DNA of 64,000 nt from Purshia tridentata (taxonomy: Eukaryota > Streptophyta > Magnoliopsida > Rosales > Rosaceae): assembly GCA_003254885.1 (NCBI GenBank), contig QANT01008835.1:1-64000 (forward strand). The letters run 5' to 3'. Within the stretch, counting starts at the first letter, position 1, and every line of letters begins with the position of its first letter. The notes beneath the pieces were generated by a model. It was not told the origin of the DNA, searched no databases, and was given only the letters and a program-made list of their open reading frames with translations. The position numbers and the translations under genes were made by a program. Positions 36,861-49,639 of the stretch are shown here, in pieces.

Positions 36861-39115
36861 CCAATCATAAATCATTTGCCTATCTAATCATTTATAAATT
36901 TTTTTTTTCTTTGGTGAATGGATCTTTCATTAAGCAAACATGAAGCCCAAAGAAAAGTGGGGAAGCCCAAACAAGCCTGCTCGAGAACAACATAACATAG
37001 TAAAGAAAAAAGATACAACTACTTGTATTATCTATACTTAAAATTGAAAAGAAAAAGAGCTCTCCAATATTTTGATCCAATTAAATCAGTCCCACCTCTG
37101 TCTATTTCACTATTACCAGGTAGCTCAAGATTTGTCAATTCTGATTTGTGCGATTCAACTAACCAAAGTGGCCCTCTTCAATTTTAATGAAAACTTTCTA
37201 GCACTTGATTCTTTGATTAATCTCTAGCTATCTACATTCCATATGAATTGCGTAGATTGACCAACCAAAATAATAATATAACAAAAAATAACATTCACAT
37301 ATTATGGAATATGCAAAAACCACAACAAATGTTCACAACTTTATTAACATTTGTCATTTGTGTAAAAAAAAAAAAAAACTCTCACAATTCACTCTCTTAT
37401 TGAGTATATGATCTCAAGAAAAACTTTTAATATCCACAGTCATTCTCAAATCACTCTCTTATTGGTATGTTTTCGTACTTTTAAAAATATTTATAATCTT
37501 TTGAGTTTTCGTCTCTCTTACATTCATCTTTTATTATGTTTACTAGTAAAAAACGAGTCCATTTATAATACAGATACAAATAACATATACAAATAAATTT
37601 AACAAATCATAAATCTATACTTGACTACAAAAAAGTAAACTCATCAAAATCTAAGAATATATCATACACATGCATTTGTAGAATCGTATCATAAATTTTC
37701 TATAAAACATTGATTAAAATTTAAGTTGAATGTAGAGAGCTCTTTGGTACATTTGTCAGCATAAAACAACTAGAAAATGGGTAAATTCATTGATCATGTG
37801 ATACTATACGATGATAACACAATCCCTAAATGTATGGTAAGGAACATGAGAATGAGCAAAAGTGTGAGCACCAGACAATCTCCATGGGGACTAGTGAAAG
37901 CACCCATAATCATATGCTTCACATATCATTGCATTTCTCACAACTTGCAACTTGCGACTCTCTCTCTCTCTTGTTTGTGTGTGAAAAGGAGAGAGAGAGA
38001 GACCCAGACAGCCAGAGAGGGGCAGCCCACCGTCTCCCACGGCCCCACCAGCCTCCTACTACTACCCACGTGGACGTCACATCTCACCGTTCACTTCACG
38101 TGTACGTTCTTCCTTCATTCCCGCCTCCTTCCCAATCTGGAGCACGTACGACGCCTCCGATTGCGTTTTCTCGTTTGGCATTTACAAACGTGCGCAGCTC
38201 CAAGTTGAAGTGGTCCTGACGTCGTTTTGTGCGTCATGGCTGTGTGAATAACAAGCCCGTCCCTCTGCCTAAACGAATGCTAATTTACTAATTTTTCTTC
38301 TTTTTTTTCTTCTTTTATTCAGCTAATTAAACTAAATTTTCTAACACATTTCTAATAATTAGTTTGTTATTTATTGGATGGTTAATCACAACAAAAATTC
38401 CAATTTCTTACTTTTTTATTTTTTATTTTTTATATCAAGAATTATCGACCAGTTGAAGTGTTAAATGTGAATATTTTATTTTATCTGTATTAAAAGAATT
38501 TATAGCATAAACTATAAAGCTATTTTTATTTGGTGAAAGAATCCAATTGCATCAATAATATTCTCGGAAACAAGTCATGCAATAATTAAGAACAAGAATA
38601 CCGTATGAATTGACAAGATATTCTTTTCATGGCAAAAAATTACATGTATTCTTCTTTTTTTCTTTTTCTTTAATTTTTAATTGATCAAAACAGTGAAGCA
38701 AAACAAAAGTCATGATAAGACTAGATATCAATCGAGCTAATTAAAGCCTGGAAACCCAAAAGAAAGATTCTGGTCTCTTACTTTTTTATATATACATATT
38801 ACTATTATTATTGTAAATTACTAGATAATTTAAAAGAAGATAGAGAAATGTAAAAAGTGAAAACATATTGAAAGTAATTCTTTGTTGCGGAATATTGTAA
38901 ATGCAGAATTCGTGCGAAATGTGAGTGTATTCAAACGATTTTGAGCATTAATTTGAACGCTAAATATATGCTCTTTCACATTCTATATGAATTCTACATT
39001 TAACGTAAAATAATTTTCACAAGAAACATATCAGTAAATTAAAGAAAAAAAAATGCAAACCCACGAGCATCATCAACAAGTTAAAACCATCAAATTCAGT
39101 TCAAATATTAAGCCA
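36861..39115. other. Gene-free spacer
   Basis: The open frames at 37777-38208 and 37830-38219 overlap in two frames and have no domain. The stretch 37960-38230 is GC- and CT-rich, unlike its surroundings, and could be a leader or promoter, but no downstream gene is visible. Confidence 0.4.
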
Positions 39116-39200
39116 TTAGAGTAGCGCAAGTGGTGAGCGTGAGTGATCAAGATTAGGGTTATATTTAAGTTAGATATAAGATTCGATTCTCTACAATATA
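39116..39200 (+). mobile_element. SINE-like fragment
   Basis: TAGCGCAAGTGG at about 39122 resembles a pol III A box, and GATTCGATTCTC near 39181 resembles a B box, with roughly 60 bases between them. This fits the head of a tRNA-derived SINE. The 3' body is not identified. Confidence 0.4.
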
Positions 39201-39492
39201 ACAAAGAACAAAATCAATTCGTATTCTTTATCGACATTATACAATAATCAATCACACTCATCGACACATATATAGCTCGCAAAAAATCTAGAATTGCTTC
39301 GCGGATTACTCATATTTATGTGTATAGATTTGTATATAAATTTGTAGCTGTGGAAGAGACATAACATCTGAATTGTGAGTGGCTGACTAACGACCCAGCA
39401 GCTGCATCTTGTAGAATTGAGAAGAGAAATGCATAGTGGGGAACATGTGGGGTTCATGAAAACTACTTCAAAACCGTTGAGGCAGACATGGA

Positions 39493-39758
39493 TATAGTGT
39501 CTCCATTTCTGCAGTGAAACCTAGCTCAAACCCCGCCAATTTTTCTCAATTACTTCTATTATAATTTATATATGCATACCTTCTTAGATCATTTTAATTA
39601 AGCACTCAAAATCTCTCTCTCTCTCTATGTCTCCATTTCTGCAGTGAAACCTAGCTCAAACCTATCTACGTACTCAAGCCCCGCCAATTTTTCTCAATTA
39701 CTTCTATTAAAATTTATATATGCATACCTTCTTAGATCATTTTAATTAAGCACTCAAA

Positions 39759-39797
<39 letters not shown>
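39493..39797. repeat. Tandem duplication ending in a (CT)n tract
   Basis: Two copies of a unit of about 135-150 bases, each starting GTCTCCATTTCTGCAGTGAA and ending in a CT run (39611-39625; 39762-39795). The second copy has about 18 extra bases (CTATCTACGTACTCAAG). The CT tracts at the junctions suggest slippage or microsatellite-mediated duplication. Confidence 0.9.
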
Positions 39798-39799
<2 letters not shown>

Positions 39800-40979
39800 A
39801 TTCAGATATACACACACTAGCTAGATTGCCAAAAAAAGTTTATAAAATTGAAATTTAAAGATCATCATCTAAAGATTATATTTATGAAAAAAAAATCAAC
39901 CAAATTGAAAATTATTTGGTTATGCATTTTTTATGTATGTTTCATGTTGATAACAGCCTATTTGACAACAACTATATTTAGTCAGATTTACTTGATTTTA
40001 TAAAAATAACTTTTAAATATATAGATTCTGATCATTAGACTACATTAAAAATAATAAAAAGATTGCATGAAAATGTGTATGCATATATGGATCCTAGCTA
40101 TACTCGATCTGTGAAAATGTAAGAATCGTTGGCCCTGCTTGTTACGCGGAATAAAGGGTGGGACTGGACCATTTTAGTCCAATCACATCTTTTGGAAAAT
40201 CAAAATAGAGTCATTGGATTAAAAATAGTCTAATTACATATTCTATATTTCTAATACATGAGATAAATTGTATAAACTAATAAGTGGGGATTCAATTATT
40301 CTAAAATAAGTATTATAAAGACATTTCTAAACTTTTAAACCTTAATTGATTTTTATATATTTTATTTGTTCATATTAAGGTACATATTTTGCATGTGCCT
40401 CAACTTTAATAACTAAAAAGTTGTCATCACATATGTCATATTAGTTGATAATCTCTAATTTGATTATTTTTTTTATGGTATTTCATTGACTGTTGATTTT
40501 TGTTTTAGTTTTTGTTCTCTGCTTCCTCTGGTCTTCACAACAGCATGTCATCTACTCCTTTTAGGGTACAAAATTGAAACCTTCTAGAGCCAAAGAAGGG
40601 TCAAGGGTGTGACCAAACTCAGTTTTTATGACTAAAACTCAATACATATGTGGATAATAATCTCGAGATCGAGTACTAGAAGAATTATTATTGCCACCGG
40701 GATATGCAATTGGACTTTGAATTAATTCTTAAACATACTTTTCTATAAGTAGGCGACTTGGCCTACCTGCTTACCAAATAGAAAAATGGAGTAGCTAAGC
40801 CAATATGTGGCTTTACTTAGTTTCGGTGTTGTTTCCAAGGATGGACTTTTCTCTAGTGGGCTACCTGACTACCAGGACAGTGACATAACTAAGATGCCAA
40901 TTCCTACATATAATATACATAGCTTTAGGAATTTGGTTTAGTCGCCTTCTATGATCAATCTCTCAAATAATTTTATTTA
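39798..40979. other. Gene-free spacer with a miniature-element relic
   Basis: 39840-40055 resembles the core of the elements at 23244 and 40980 (AAAAATCAACCAAATTGAAAA). The rest holds no gene. Confidence 0.4.
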
Positions 40980-41285
40980 AGAAATTTTTTGTAGGGCTTA
41001 CTTTATATGATATTTTAACGATCCGAATTATCTATTTTTTAAGTCTATATTTAAGTATCATCTTTATAGAAATTTAGACAAATTAAAAATTATTAAACTA
41101 TTTAGCTAATTTTAATCAAATAAATAAACAAACAAAATATTTTTAATAAACATTTAAAATGATGACCATTTAATCAAATTTATAAATAATTTTCAATTTA
41201 GTTAATTTTTTTGCAATGATGATCTAATTATAAACAGTTCCAATTATCAAAATACAATATAGATTAAACTCCGTAAAAAATTTCT
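40980..41285. mobile_element. MITE, about 306 bp
   Basis: The left end AGAAATTTTTTGTAGGGCTT and inverted right end AGAAATTTTTTACGGAGTTT pair imperfectly for about 30 bases. ATTTA lies beside both ends (40975-40979; 41287-41291). The near-palindromic core includes ATCATCTTTATAG and its inverted counterpart. No coding potential. Confidence 0.72.
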
Positions 41286-41336
41286 TATTTATCCTTAAAT
41301 GAGGTTCCTTAATAGAGGAAATATATATATATATAT

Positions 41337-42584
41337 GGGAAAAGATTTTGGGCCTCAAAAGATTGTGCCTCAATCCTATGTGGCAATATTAATTGGACAC
41401 ATAAATAGTTAATTTTTTATTGATTGTACACATCACCATTTTTGTATAATATTATACTAAAATCATTTTTATTAAAAGACCATCTTACCCATAACAAATT
41501 AAATGATAGTAATTATTATTATTATTATTAAACTTTTATATTTATTATCTATAATTCAATTAAATTATTGTTTGAAAAAACGTTATTATGAAAGTATCAA
41601 AGCTGTTGAAGGTACTGCAGGATGTTCATCTCCGTTGTTCATCTCCACCTGGAACAAAAGCTTATATGTTCGTACTAATTGCTCTATTTAAAGTCTAAAT
41701 TTGGTTGTTTCTCCAAAAAAAAAAAGAGTCTAAATTTGGTTGCATAAATATATATGCATAGACACAGCTTTTGTGAAATTGTATTATGATGAGTGAGCTG
41801 AATAGTAATGGTTGTCTATGGCCTGTGGGTCTGATTTTAATTAGTATCTATAGATTTTACCGTGTACAATATTGGGGTTATGTTTCAAGATTCTGCAAGG
41901 GTACTTGGAAGGGAAGGGGCATTCTAGCAGTAATCGTTGCAGTAACATATATTTGAGGATTTTTTGTTGATGTTTTCCGGAACAATACTCTAGAACATGT
42001 TCATTGGGAGACATGTTGTACTTATATTCTTATATATACTTAATAGGCTCTGTTTATACTTATATGCTTTGTTCAAGTTCCCATTTTGTTCCTATGATCT
42101 TGTTAATTGTTTGGTTAAATTTTGATTTTAGCCGAATCAAAAGAGAAGAAAGTTTTATATTTAAATTGGAGTTACTGTATTATTTTCTAATTATAATCAT
42201 CTAACACTTTCTTCAGGGTTTTCTTTTGTTTATTTTATCTGTTCATTTGTTTTTTGTTGAACCCTTTTTTATTTTTTTGTGATGATGTAGTCAAAATTGT
42301 TGAACCCTTTTTTTTTTCCTGTGATTCATCTAAATTGTTGAACAACATTGTCTTGTTGTTTTTCAAGACACTAATTTTAATTGGCCAATGAAAATCTCTT
42401 TTAAATCTTGTTATTTAGTAATTTAATTTAAATTTTTAAGATATTTAAAAAGAATAGACAAGTCTTTAAAAAATCTTATGTGGCAAATAATTATGAGGTG
42501 TCTTTAAATTAATTAAAATACTATTATTACATAGAAAATCTATATTATTGAGGCACAACTTTTTGAGACCCTCTAACACTCCCC
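41337..42584. mobile_element. Non-autonomous Mutator-like transposon, about 1.25 kb
   Basis: The left end is GGGAAAAGATTTTGGGCCTC followed by AAAAGATTGTGCCTCAAT. The inverted right end is GGGGAGTGTTAGAGGGTCTC followed by AAAAAGTTGTGCCTCAAT. TATATATAT (9 bases) borders both ends at 41328-41336 and 42585-42593. A 9-base duplication is typical of Mutator elements, but this one is low complexity. The interior has no transposase; open frames are short and domain-free. Confidence 0.7.
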
Positions 42585-42593
42585 TATATATAT

Positions 42594-43420
42594 TATTGGG
42601 TTTATATGGGGTGCTTAGCCGCTCTTCTAACTACTACACAAGGTCCCAAACCCTATTCTAGCATACCTTTACAACCTGCATACATCATACGTACCAACAA
42701 ATTATCAAAGGGAATTGATCAAGTGCGTGGTACCATTTTGCTTAGATTTTATTCCTCAGTCAGTCTAGGGTATCGTTAGTAAAGATGTAGAGAGTTTTAT
42801 TAGTATCTTCACAAATAGTATTACTTAATAACAGTTGTTGAAATATATATGTGCATGGGACCAAATATGAGTATATATGAATAAAGAATCGCATATGTGG
42901 CTCTAATATCAGCTTTTGGCTTTGGTTTGATACCATATTTGATTAGTCAAATCGGACAATTCAAGTGTTTATTACTTAATTTTTAATTCAATGTTTCTAT
43001 ATTTATACGTGGCATTAACTAGGCTAGATAATTTATGTGTATTTACATATTTGATTTATAATTGTGCCGCACACTTTACGTCACTCAATATTTAATTACA
43101 TAATTAACTTAATCATGATTCATGAATCATGACACATATAAATCTTTGGAGAAGATGTTAAAAGAGTAAAATTCAACATTAGAAATTAAAACATTATCAA
43201 CATCGCAGGCTCGATCAGGCTGGTTGGTTGCAACAGCAGTCTAGTCTAGTCTAAGCCACGAGTTATTGGTTGCAGTAGTCCTCAAAGACCCACTTACGTC
43301 ATCATGCAATCTTTTGCCGTCATGGATTGCGTATACCGAAACATGCACAACCACATGGAATGAAATAAAAAAAGCTTGTTTAATAGTTTTTTCGGAGAAA
43401 AATAGTTTTCTGAATAAACA
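42594..43420. other. Gene-free spacer
   Basis: AT-rich. No supported gene or RNA. Confidence 0.4.
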
Positions 43421-43808
43421 TGATATTGACTCTTGAGTCTTGAATATTGATGACCAAAAAGAAATGATGCATGATTAATTCATATTCATATATGAGGAGG
43501 GTTAAAGGTGTCTCTCCCTCTTTGACTGAAAAAAAAGAAAAAAAAAAGGTAGTCTCTCTCTCTTGGCGTGCAAAAGACACACAAATCCCAATAAGTTTAT
43601 AATTCTAATATTGACTCTTGAGTCTTGAATATTGATGACCAAAATTACAAAAAGGAAAAAGAAATGATGCATGATTAATTCATATTCATATATGAGGAGG
43701 TTAAAGGTGTCTCTCCCTCTTTGACTAAAAAAAAAAGAAAAAAAAAAAGGTATTCTCTCTCTCTTGGCGTGCAAAAGACACACAAATCCCAATAAGTTTA
43801 TAATTCTT
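43421..43808. repeat. Tandem duplication, two units of about 185-200 bp
   Basis: Both units start ATATTGACTCTTGAGTCTTG and end CCCAATAAGTTTATAATTCT. The second has about 12 extra bases (TTACAAAAAGGA region) and longer A runs. High similarity implies a recent event. Confidence 0.9.
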
Positions 43809-46800
43809 CGGAATCCATCATGCCTTAGCATCTCGAAGAGAAAAAGTAAAATTGATTCTTTAAATTAGACTTTGTTGATTTATGTGATAAGTTAAAGAAT
43901 GATATTTGCAACTTAAAATTTTTTCACTCCAACCGATTTTTCAAATCTCATTAATTTATTATTTTTTATCTTTTTCAGTTTTTTATTAAATATGGTTTGT
44001 TTAGTTACTCTATATAATAATTAATATTTTAATATTTAAAAAACCAACTTCACTCTTCAAATTTGAAAAGTTGACTTTGAGCCTCCAATTTGAACAGCTC
44101 ATTTGCTACGATTTATCTAACATGACTCTTCAAATTACGTAGCAAAATACAATTGTTATCTCTATTGTAGATGCTCTTAGTAATCTTGTGCATAGTTAGT
44201 ACTAGTATAGCCCCTTTTATGACTATTAATAAAATTAAAAACTAGCTAGAAACCAAAACCAGACAGACTAATAGGTATAGAAAAAATTTCCAATGTTTCT
44301 AAAGTAGTCTAATTTCATAACTTTTCAACGCATTACACATGATCGAGCCTCTGCTTTCTAATTTAGTATGCACACAACTTGGCCTTTTTAGTGGGAAAAA
44401 GAAAAAACAATCATTTTTGGAGCTTGTAATTCCAATGACTATATACATTCACCCATTCACCCGACATTGAGGTGATGAGTTTGAATATTTTTTCGTTAAA
44501 TACCTTTTGATAAAAAAATAAGTTAGTCATTGAAAGAGCTCTTTGCAGATTTTAAAGTTATATAAAAAAAAAAATTTATATTTTGAATTTATTTCACTAT
44601 GCATGGTCTAGCTTGCATTTGATGCTTATGTAATTTTTAGTTCGTAACATTATGTAACATAAAATAAAATTTTATTATGTAATTATTATTTTGATGTAAT
44701 TGTCAGATTTGGCTGAGCGTTCGATATACTTGTATTTAATTGAGTATTCGTGAGTATTTAAGGCTTAACACACATTTCTCTGAACACTTCAAAATCGACC
44801 AAATTATTCCTTTTTAAATAGTTGGACGACTTCTTACATGATCTGTCTCATTTAAACTTATTTGTTGTTGGGGGGAAAAAAAAAATTCCATTTACATAGA
44901 CTCATTTTCATTTTTTAAAATTTTAGAAACCTAACCTATGGTAGTCTATGTTATGATCATGGCATATAGTTAAGATCGAACCAAAATACAAGTTAACTGA
45001 GATGGGGTTTGAAGATCAAATTGAGATAAGGACATCGGATCTGGACTCAGGTAAATATTCAATTCAAAACTTCTTCCATTTTTAAAAATAATTGTACCAC
45101 TTTTTTCCAAAACTTCTTTCATATATTTTATAAAATAATGTTCAATGAACTTATGTAATTTTACAAGGAAACCCTAAAAAGTTTAGAGAGATAGAGATTA
45201 ATAGATTGAATTTGAGAATTTGTTGTCGCATGTGAAGGGAGATTTGAGGGCCATGTGTGAGTCACGTGAGGATGAGGTCTGATGATCGAGCTGAGGACAT
45301 GTGAGTGAAAAGGCAGATAGGGGTATAGAGATATGGCGAAGTGAAGAAAATGATTGCTAATACCATGTTATTCTCTGCCATGGGCCATGAGCCACCATAA
45401 TTCCAAAAAAGACGAGTCACATGTCACCACACATCCTCTCAATATGTCCTCCTCATGATAAGCCAAAATCCAAAATAAAAAATCCCATGCCTAATATAAT
45501 TATCTCTCGATCATTCTCATCACCATAATTTTCTAAGAGGAGTATTATTAACTTTGTCATCGGGTCTCCCTAATTCAAATACGTACTTCTACATTTCTAA
45601 AAGCTATCAAATTGATTAATATTCCATCCGCCCGCAAATAATAAAACTAGTGTTCTATCAACATTAATTATTGATTAATTGCATATCATATCTCTCATAA
45701 CTAAAATAGAATCCATATGGGAGTCAGTTACACCTCATCAAGGAATAATGCTAGAGGGATCAACTTAGTTGAACATATGATATGATTGTTGATTAGTACT
45801 TATTCCATATATACATATTAACTTAATCATATGTTAATAGATAAATTAACTATTCATGTCATTAGGTTAGAAATTTTGATCCTTTTAACGTTATGCTGTT
45901 TTTGAGAGATATTGTTTTTGTGTATTTTGTGAGATACATTTTTTTAGTGTATTGAGTGTTTATGTGTTGTGAAACTAAATGACGGTATTAAACGTACGAA
46001 GTAAATCTTGTGATAGATCGATGTACGTAATAAAATAGTAAGTAAATGTTGTATATTTAGTATTACTCATTAATTTATAAAGTAATTATAAGTCTATTCC
46101 TCTCCAAAGTTCCAAACTCAGTATAGGTATAACTCAATATGATCTTGATCGATTTGCTCTTTATTTTGACTGTCCTTATTATTTTATAGGATAATTAGCC
46201 AACACAAAGAGAGAATCCAAGTTCGAATTAATACATATATACCATTGAATTTTGCATAGATATATATTTACATACCACTAGTAATACATGCATGATATTT
46301 ACATTGAAACTTCTAAGCGGTTTGATCAATGAAGTGAGACTAACTACCACAAGAACTACAGTATTATATATAGTTCCGTACATAATAGTCTCAATTGTTG
46401 AATTGATGTGTGTGCTTCACTGGTTCACATGCCCATTATATTTTAACTACTCCCCTAGTTAATGGTTTTCATTTGCTACTATATAATGCGTCGTAAAAAA
46501 TGATTAGTATATTAATTATATCAACTAATAAATGAAGAAATCTAGACATTAATCATCTCAAAACCAATTAACAATGAGAGAATTATCTCAAACTCTTACA
46601 AACCACTATGTAAAGCTTACATTTTCAATGTGAGATATTTTTCTTAACACGTCTCTGCACGTGTGGTGTTACTTAAGCCTAACACTATGGACAATTCATA
46701 TAAGGTGGCGTATGAGCGTGTGTAGCTGTTTGACACAATACGTATATAGAAACCATAAAAAAATTTAGGCATCTATCCCAAAACCAATTGGCAATGAAAG

Positions 46801-48295
46801 GAGTAGTTCAAACCCATTATAAACTATTATACAAGGCCACACATTTTCGATGTGGAATCTTTCTATCAACAATAAGTTCTTAGGGTGGCTCACAAGAAAA
46901 AAATAAATTAAATTACTTAGGGTTAGCCTCTTTATCTCTAATCTATCTATTATTTCTTATCTTTCTACCCTCCCTCTTTAGTTAAATTACTGTACGTATA
47001 TATATGGGTTCTTAATTACTAAAATTGAAACCCTAAAGAATCTAGCTTTTAATGATCCTTAACCTAGCTAGCTAGTGATGAAGGTAGCTAAAACTAAAAA
47101 TAATAGGAGAGGGATTTTATTTACCAGAAAAAGGGTAGAAATTGGAGTAATGAGCATATAAAGACTATAGTGATTGAGGACTCTTTCATGATCTACTTTA
47201 TGATTGCGGCAGGTAAGGATTCCCCAAATCTTGCCACCAACAGCTCCATCATTTCATCTATATATGTTTCTAAAGTGCAAGAGAGATCATATAACACAAA
47301 CTATAAAACAACCATAATCCTTAATCCTTAGTTTGTAAATTGTAAAAGCTATAGATCATGAAAGTAAAAAGATCAACCCAAAGTGGAAAGAAACATACAA
47401 AAACCAATTAAGAACCACAATGCAATTAGAGATCATATACCAATTAATTAAGAAGCCTAGCTGTGGGCACAACGCTAATGGCCTTTTGGCCTATAAATTA
47501 GTCTAAGGGCCATATATAAGGCTAGGTCTACACAATCCCTTCTCAACTACACTTGATCCTTTCCTATGGACATGGACCTTTGGGTAATACCCATATGTAT
47601 TAGGTTCAAGCAAACCTAATAATTTTTTTTTGGTAAACAATTGATCATATTATACTATCACATTTTGATCAATATATATATTATTACAACCATGTGTTCA
47701 TATATAATTTTAGTAATGGTACTAATTAATTGATTATTCATACTAAATAAATATAAGATCGATAACTATTCACATAGTATATCATTGGCTAATTCGTGAA
47801 GTCATTTCTTAATTTATTCGAGAAGGGAATTTGCCTATATTCTGATTCTATATATATAGTATATTATATATATAAAGTAACCAAAGCACATAAACTAAGC
47901 ACATTATTAAAGACTTTAAGAGAAAAATAGGAATGAATATATACTTGTAAGTTGTAATACAGTAAATTAAAGAAAAAAAGTACCAATATATCTATAATCA
48001 TACCCTCTTTAATCCGAGCTACTTATTAAGAAGCTATGATATAATGACACCTAGCTATCTACATACATAATAAATTAAACTAGCATGATGGCTCATTATA
48101 TATATATTATATATTTTCATTGGTTAAGTCATTATAATAGAATCATAATGAACCCGAAAAATTTATAATCATGCTGCAAAATGATTAAGTGGTGACTAAT
48201 AAGGTTAATTAAGAACAGAACTAAGCTGCTAACTTTTCCATTATCACCACCACCATGGCCACCACGGCCACCTTCTCCTTCATTATCTTAGCTAG
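43809..48295. other. Gene-free spacer, VQ gene 3' side
   Basis: No supported gene. It includes two related copies of a repeat of about 110 bases (46545-46660 and 46770-46880). The stretch before 48296 is the probable 3' UTR of the VQ gene. Confidence 0.45.
46545..46880. repeat. Two direct copies of a dispersed repeat
   Basis: Both copies contain CAAAACCAATT(A/G)(A/G)CAATGA and, about 65 bases on, ACATTTTC(A/G)ATGTG(A/G)(A/G)AT. The wording recalls ends of old LTR-type elements in plants, but I see no internal region. Treated as a fossil repeat of uncertain family. Confidence 0.45.
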
Positions 48296-49639
48296 CTAGT
48301 CTGAAGGACAAATCCATGAGTCAACCGTGGGTTCAGTACCTCTAGTAGTAGAAACAATGTTATTGTTCATCTCCAAACACCTGTCTGCAGGGTGAAACTG
48401 ATGATGATCCGATGAAGAAGAAGCTGCATAGTTAATCCTGCTGTTTGATGATCTTGATGAAATATTGATATTCCCATCCAACGGCCTCAAATGGTCCACT
48501 AGTACTGATCTGCCATCGTTGGATCCAACTCCAGTGCCGGATCTCCAGCTACCACCATCAATATCATGATCATGATCAGTACTCCTCAATGGTAGTACTG
48601 TATGATCCACTGAAGCTGCAGCTACATGATTGTTCACACTACTGTATCCATGGCTCATACCCAATTGATCCCCAAAGTTGGACAAATGATGATCAACTGA
48701 TGAAGAGTGGAATGGAGGTGGTTGCTGCTGCTGTGGATTAAGAGACTGATGAAATGTGAGAATTGGGTTGTTTTGCACGCTGTTGAGCATGTCATGATGG
48801 TGATGATGCTGATAAGGCAACTGTTTGGGAATAAGGCTTTGTTGTTGATGCTGATGACTTGAATTCATGAAATTGTTGTTCATGTTATTAGTATTAATAC
48901 TAGTACTAGTAGTAGCATCAACCATGTTACTATTGCTCAACAATAATGAAGATGAAGAATTTGATAGAAATGGCTGGTGGAGGACCTTTTGAGGCGAAGG
49001 ACGTAAAGGGTAGAGAGGTCCCAAGGCAGAGCCGAAGATATCGAGCCTACTGCGAGAAAACGGCGACGTTGATGACCCCGAAAATGGCGGTGCCGGGATC
49101 CCGGTGAACTCCTGCACCATTGCTCTGAAATTCGATGTGTCGGTGGTGAGCACGGTGGTCGGTGCCCTCCTTGAAGCTCTGGTTCTCTTCTTCGAGTTTC
49201 GGGCTGCTGATGATGAAAGTCCTCGAGCTTGCTTGGTTTCCTCGTGGGTTGCTGATCGTGACTGAATCGATGCGGATGGACCCGGTTGTGCTGATGAGAT
49301 GGGTTCGGATCTTGGGCCGGATGATGATCTGGGTCCTGCTCTGGTGTCAAGGTTGAGGAAGAAATTGGGATTTGATGATGAAGGGTTTGGTGGTTGGGAT
49401 TGAGACAATGCGTGGAGATAATTGGATGAGAGATCAAAAAGTGTATTTGGCTGTTGGTGGTGGTGGTGGTGGTTTTGGTAATGAGAAAGCAGCGGAGGGT
49501 GTGAATCCGCTGCCGAGCCAATAAAATGGGTTGGATCAGAGTTGAAGAAATTGGGTTGTGAGTTAATGTCTTGGTCTTGAATTTCTTGATCATCACCACC
49601 ACTTGAAGATTGCATACTTCCACTATTCCCAGAATCCAT
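48296..49639 (-). CDS. VQ-motif protein
   Basis: Intronless, 447 aa. The VQ motif FRAMVQEFTG lies at residues 171-180, with the family-typical lead TTVLTTDTSN and tail IPAPPF. A basic stretch KKRTRASRR (about 150-158) may be a nuclear localisation signal. VQ proteins are plant nuclear cofactors that bind WRKY transcription factors through this motif and modulate defence or development. The rest is disordered, with His runs (HHHHH near 57 and about 275), Gln runs and Ser runs. The start at 49639 is the first ATG in frame with the conserved acidic N-terminus. Its 5' leader contains a GTAT/CT microsatellite (about 49836-49874). It belongs to the same ancestral block as annexin, Pumilio and DUF4057 in Arabidopsis. 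No breaks were seen. Confidence 0.93.
   Translation of the reverse strand: MDSGNSGSMQSSSGGDDQEIQDQDINSQPNFFNSDPTHFIGSAADSHPPLLSHYQNHHHHHQQPNTLFDLSSNYLHALSQSQPPNPSSSNPNFFLNLDTRAGPRSSSGPRSEPISSAQPGPSASIQSRSATHEETKQARGLSSSAARNSKKRTRASRRAPTTVLTTDTSNFRAMVQEFTGIPAPPFSGSSTSPFSRSRLDIFGSALGPLYPLRPSPQKVLHQPFLSNSSSSLLLSNSNMVDATTSTSINTNNMNNNFMNSSHQHQQQSLIPKQLPYQHHHHHDMLNSVQNNPILTFHQSLNPQQQQPPPFHSSSVDHHLSNFGDQLGMSHGYSSVNNHVAAASVDHTVLPLRSTDHDHDIDGGSWRSGTGVGSNDGRSVLVDHLRPLDGNINISSRSSNSRINYAASSSSDHHQFHPADRCLEMNNNIVSTTRGTEPTVDSWICPSD

Noticed and set aside
37777-38219. Two overlapping open frames of 129-143 codons
   Set aside because: GC-rich local composition opens several frames; no conserved motif and no splice structure.
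47480-47560. Possible hairpin with GGCCTTTTGGCC
   Set aside because: The palindrome is short and I see no long stem typical of a microRNA precursor.
48937-49623. 228-codon frame overlapping the VQ gene
   Set aside because: Alternate frame of the His/Ser/Gln-rich VQ coding sequence, rich in His/Thr/Pro from repeat codons; no domain.
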